From: Candidatus Kuenenia stuttgartensis
GTDB taxonomy: Bacteria > Planctomycetota > UBA11346
Length of the DNA: 32,727 nt
Reading direction: 5' to 3'
NCBI GenBank assembly: GCA_945876185.1
Contig: CAMCMZ010000043.1
Span: 1-32,727, forward strand
Position 1 is the stretch's first letter. The number at the start of each line of letters is the position of its first letter. Positions 31,051 to 32,727 of this stretch are shown piece after piece. A program made the translations under genes and the position numbers. The notes under the pieces were generated by a model, which was not told where the DNA came from, searched no databases, and saw only the letters and a program-made list of their open reading frames with translations.

Positions 31051-32406
31051 ATGAACGACCCCAAGCCGCTGCATCAGATCCGCCTCTGGGAATTCCAGGC
31101 GGTGCGCGACGCCCTGGTCATCATCGCGATCCTCGCCCTGATCTGGCTCGGTAGTGTGCTCAGCATGGTCACCGTGCCGTTGCTCATCGGACTGGGCCTT
31201 GCGTACCTCATCGAGCCGGTGGTGGGCTGGCTGACCCGCTGGCGCTGGATCAGCCGGCTGCGGGCGGTCCTGATCATCGGCGCCAGCGTGGCGCTGCTCC
31301 TGGGAACCCTGTTGTTCTTCACCGTGCCGCCGCTGGTGCGTCAGGGCCTCGCGCTGGCCGACAACGCGGGCGGCTATGCGGATTCCGCCCACGCCTGGTT
31401 GAACCACGCTGATCGACCGGATTGGTTGCGCGACAAGGTGAAGGTGCTCGATGAGGCCCTGGCCAAGGCGGGTTGGCAGCCGCGCGCAAATGCGGTGAAA
31501 GCCTTGCCTGCGTCGGTTCCGACCCCGGCCCCGATGGCGCCACCCGCACCAGCATCAGCGACCGCACCGCCCGACGAGGCGCGCATCCGTCAGCTCGTGC
31601 GCGAGGAACTGGCCGCCGCGTCCCAGCCCGCGATGGCAGGGGAATCGCTGAGCGAACGCGTCTTTGCTATGGCGAAAACCGTGGGCGCCGGCCTGGCCGC
31701 CTTCGCCGGTGGTCTGCTCGGCCTCATCGTCGGCCTCGGCATCACCGCCGTGGCGATGGTGTCCTTCTCGCTCGCCTGGCCCACGGTGCTGGCATCTGGT
31801 CGAGAATTGATCCCATTGGCGCAGCGGGATCGCATCGTTGGCCACATCAGCCGCATGGACCGCACCGTCAGCGCCTTCGTGCGCGGCCGGCTCATCGTCG
31901 CCAGCATCGTCGGCTGCCTGTACGCCATCGGCTGGACCATCGTCGGCGTGCCCTATGGCCTGGTCCTGGGTTTGATCGTTGGCGTGCTCAGCCTGGTGCC
32001 GTATCTGGCGGCGATCGGCCTGCCGGTGGCGTGGCTCCTGCTGGCGCTGCGGCTCATCAGCCATCCGGAGCCCGACAGCTGGTATCTGGTGGCTGCCGCA
32101 GACGGGGCGATGGCCATCGTCTGGTGGAAGGTCCTGCTCTTCCCCCTGATTGTGAACTTCATCGTGCAGCAGACCGAGGATTATGTCCTCAATCCGATGA
32201 TCCAGGGCAAGGCCACCGAACTGCATCCGGCCGTCATCATGATGGCGGTGATCGCCGGCGGCAGCCTGGCCGGTCTTTACGGCATGCTCCTCGCCGTGCC
32301 GGTCGCAGCCTGCGGCAAGATCCTGATCACCGCCGAACTGCTGCCTGCGTTCAAGCGCTGGGCCAGCCGCGCTGGCCAGGAACCCGCTTCACCGCCAGCA
32401 TCCTGA
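31051..32406 (+). CDS. AI-2E family (UPF0118) membrane transporter
   Basis: This is a 451-residue polytopic membrane protein of the AI-2E transporter family (PerM/TqsA-like). Paired N-terminal helices (~20-60, with PLLIGLGLAYLIEPVV) and a third helix (~75-95) are followed by a soluble segment (~100-205) that includes an unusual Ala/Pro-rich linker (~150-175). Then come helices with the family signatures VSFSLAWPT, VSAFVRGRLIVASIVGCLYAIGW, GLIVGVLSLVPYLAAIGLP and NPMIQGKATELHPAVIMMAVIAGGSLAGLYGMLLAVPVAA. Substrates vary across the family and none can be inferred. GGAAAG lies ~6 nt before ATG 31051. No Pho box is seen upstream, so it probably lies outside the phosphorus island. Confidence 0.92.
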   Translation: MNDPKPLHQIRLWEFQAVRDALVIIAILALIWLGSVLSMVTVPLLIGLGLAYLIEPVVGWLTRWRWISRLRAVLIIGASVALLLGTLLFFTVPPLVRQGLALADNAGGYADSAHAWLNHADRPDWLRDKVKVLDEALAKAGWQPRANAVKALPASVPTPAPMAPPAPASATAPPDEARIRQLVREELAAASQPAMAGESLSERVFAMAKTVGAGLAAFAGGLLGLIVGLGITAVAMVSFSLAWPTVLASGRELIPLAQRDRIVGHISRMDRTVSAFVRGRLIVASIVGCLYAIGWTIVGVPYGLVLGLIVGVLSLVPYLAAIGLPVAWLLLALRLISHPEPDSWYLVAAADGAMAIVWWKVLLFPLIVNFIVQQTEDYVLNPMIQGKATELHPAVIMMAVIAGGSLAGLYGMLLAVPVAACGKILITAELLPAFKRWASRAGQEPASPPAS

Positions 32407-32407
32407 A

Positions 32408-32580
32408 TCAGGCGCCTTCCCCATCCAGGTCCATGCAGGTGATCGCCGAGATCCGCACTGCGGCGTCTCTGGTGCAGGTTCCCTCGGTCGCGGTTCCGTG
32501 ACGCCAGGCTTGCCCGGCGTTGATTCTGGCATGAAAGGCCGACCCATGTCCTGGTGCCACGTCCTTCTGCGCCGATCTGC
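32408..32580 (-). pseudogene. Possible 3' remnant of a gene cut by the IS630-like element
   Basis: A minus-strand frame runs from the IS edge to a stop at 32408 and has roughly 70% G or C at third positions over its last ~47 codons. It contains GHGSAFHARINAGQAWRHG and AAVRISAITCMDLDGEGA. No start is visible before the mobile element, so it could be the end of an interrupted gene. The family is not recognised, and a chance ORF is quite possible. Confidence 0.25.
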
Positions 32581-32727
32581 TAGTGTCCTGTAACTTAAAA
32601 GTCTTAAACAATATCGGCTGGCGACCGTATATGCTGCATGCCAACCGTGGGACGCCCTGTCAGACCGATCAACCTAACGGACGATGAACGCCGGATCCTC
32701 CAGGGGTACGCGCGGCGCTTCACCTCG
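32581..32727 (+). mobile_element. Left end of an IS630-like insertion sequence (runs off window)
   Basis: A TA dinucleotide at 32581-32582, the usual IS630 target, is followed by an AT-rich end GTGTCCTGTAACTTAAAAGTC and then the start of a transposase gene. The right end and the matching terminal repeat are outside the window, so the boundary is tentative. Confidence 0.6.
32638..32727 (+). CDS. IS630-family transposase, N-terminal fragment
   Basis: Thirty codons are visible before the window ends. The product begins MPTVGRPVRPINLTDDERRI and continues LQGYARRFTS, typical of the helix-turn-helix start of IS630-family transposases (GRP..-L-DEER..L...ARR-T). The gene is open to the window edge, so completeness cannot be judged. 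Confidence 0.65.
   Translation, partial: MPTVGRPVRPINLTDDERRILQGYARRFTS

Noticed and set aside
1..32727. CRISPR arrays, tRNA or rRNA genes
   Set aside because: No regularly spaced direct repeats and no tRNA- or rRNA-like sequence were recognised on either strand.

Overview
This is a GC-rich bacterial window that reads as a phosphorus-scavenging island. Two membrane Ser/Thr kinases with unusual partners (one fused to a sulfatase-modifying-factor domain, one to WD40 repeats), and a large exported enzyme with a C-terminal membrane/Arg sorting tail, suggest a member of the Planctomycetota or a related PVC lineage. That placement is inferred from protein architecture only.

Layout. 233-2215 (minus) is a kinase-SUMF1 protein. 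2387-4860 (plus) is a PstS-like phosphate-binding protein with a coiled-coil extension, followed by a DUF4388 protein. 5151-9036 (plus) is a zinc-ribbon/kinase/WD40 protein and a small lipoprotein. 9058-16851 (minus) is a tightly overlapping C-P lyase operon, phnF-G-H-I-J-K-L-(66-residue ORF)-M-P. 16988-17440 (minus) is a PhnO-like acetyltransferase. 17815-23107 (plus) holds phnC-phnD-phnE, a second phnM-like gene and an endonuclease/exonuclease/phosphatase-family gene. 23112-25033 (minus) is btaA-btaB for phosphorus-free betaine lipids. 25146-25805 is a hexapeptide transferase of the phosphonate-linked family. 26050-30369 is a 1439-residue double phosphatase. 30370-31050 holds a strong terminator and a decayed ORF. 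31051-32406 is an AI-2E-type permease. An IS630-like transposase gene begins at 32638 and runs off the edge.

How it works together. Seven intergenic sites carry direct repeats of TTCA at exactly 11-bp spacing (two to four copies each). They lie upstream of the PstS gene, the WD40 kinase, the C-P lyase operon, the acetyltransferase, phnCDE, btaAB and the double phosphatase, and look like PhoB/PhoP boxes. Under phosphate limitation the cell would import phosphate and phosphonates, cleave phosphate esters outside the cell, break C-P bonds inside, and replace phospholipids with betaine lipids. phnN and pstCAB are not in the window.

Most unusual features: (1) the alkaline phosphatase domain of the double phosphatase appears circularly permuted, with the first metal-ligand strand placed after the last ligand; (2) a palindromic repeat family (four copies, 102 or about 200 bp) always begins exactly 4 nt after a TGA stop codon, always in the same orientation relative to the upstream gene.
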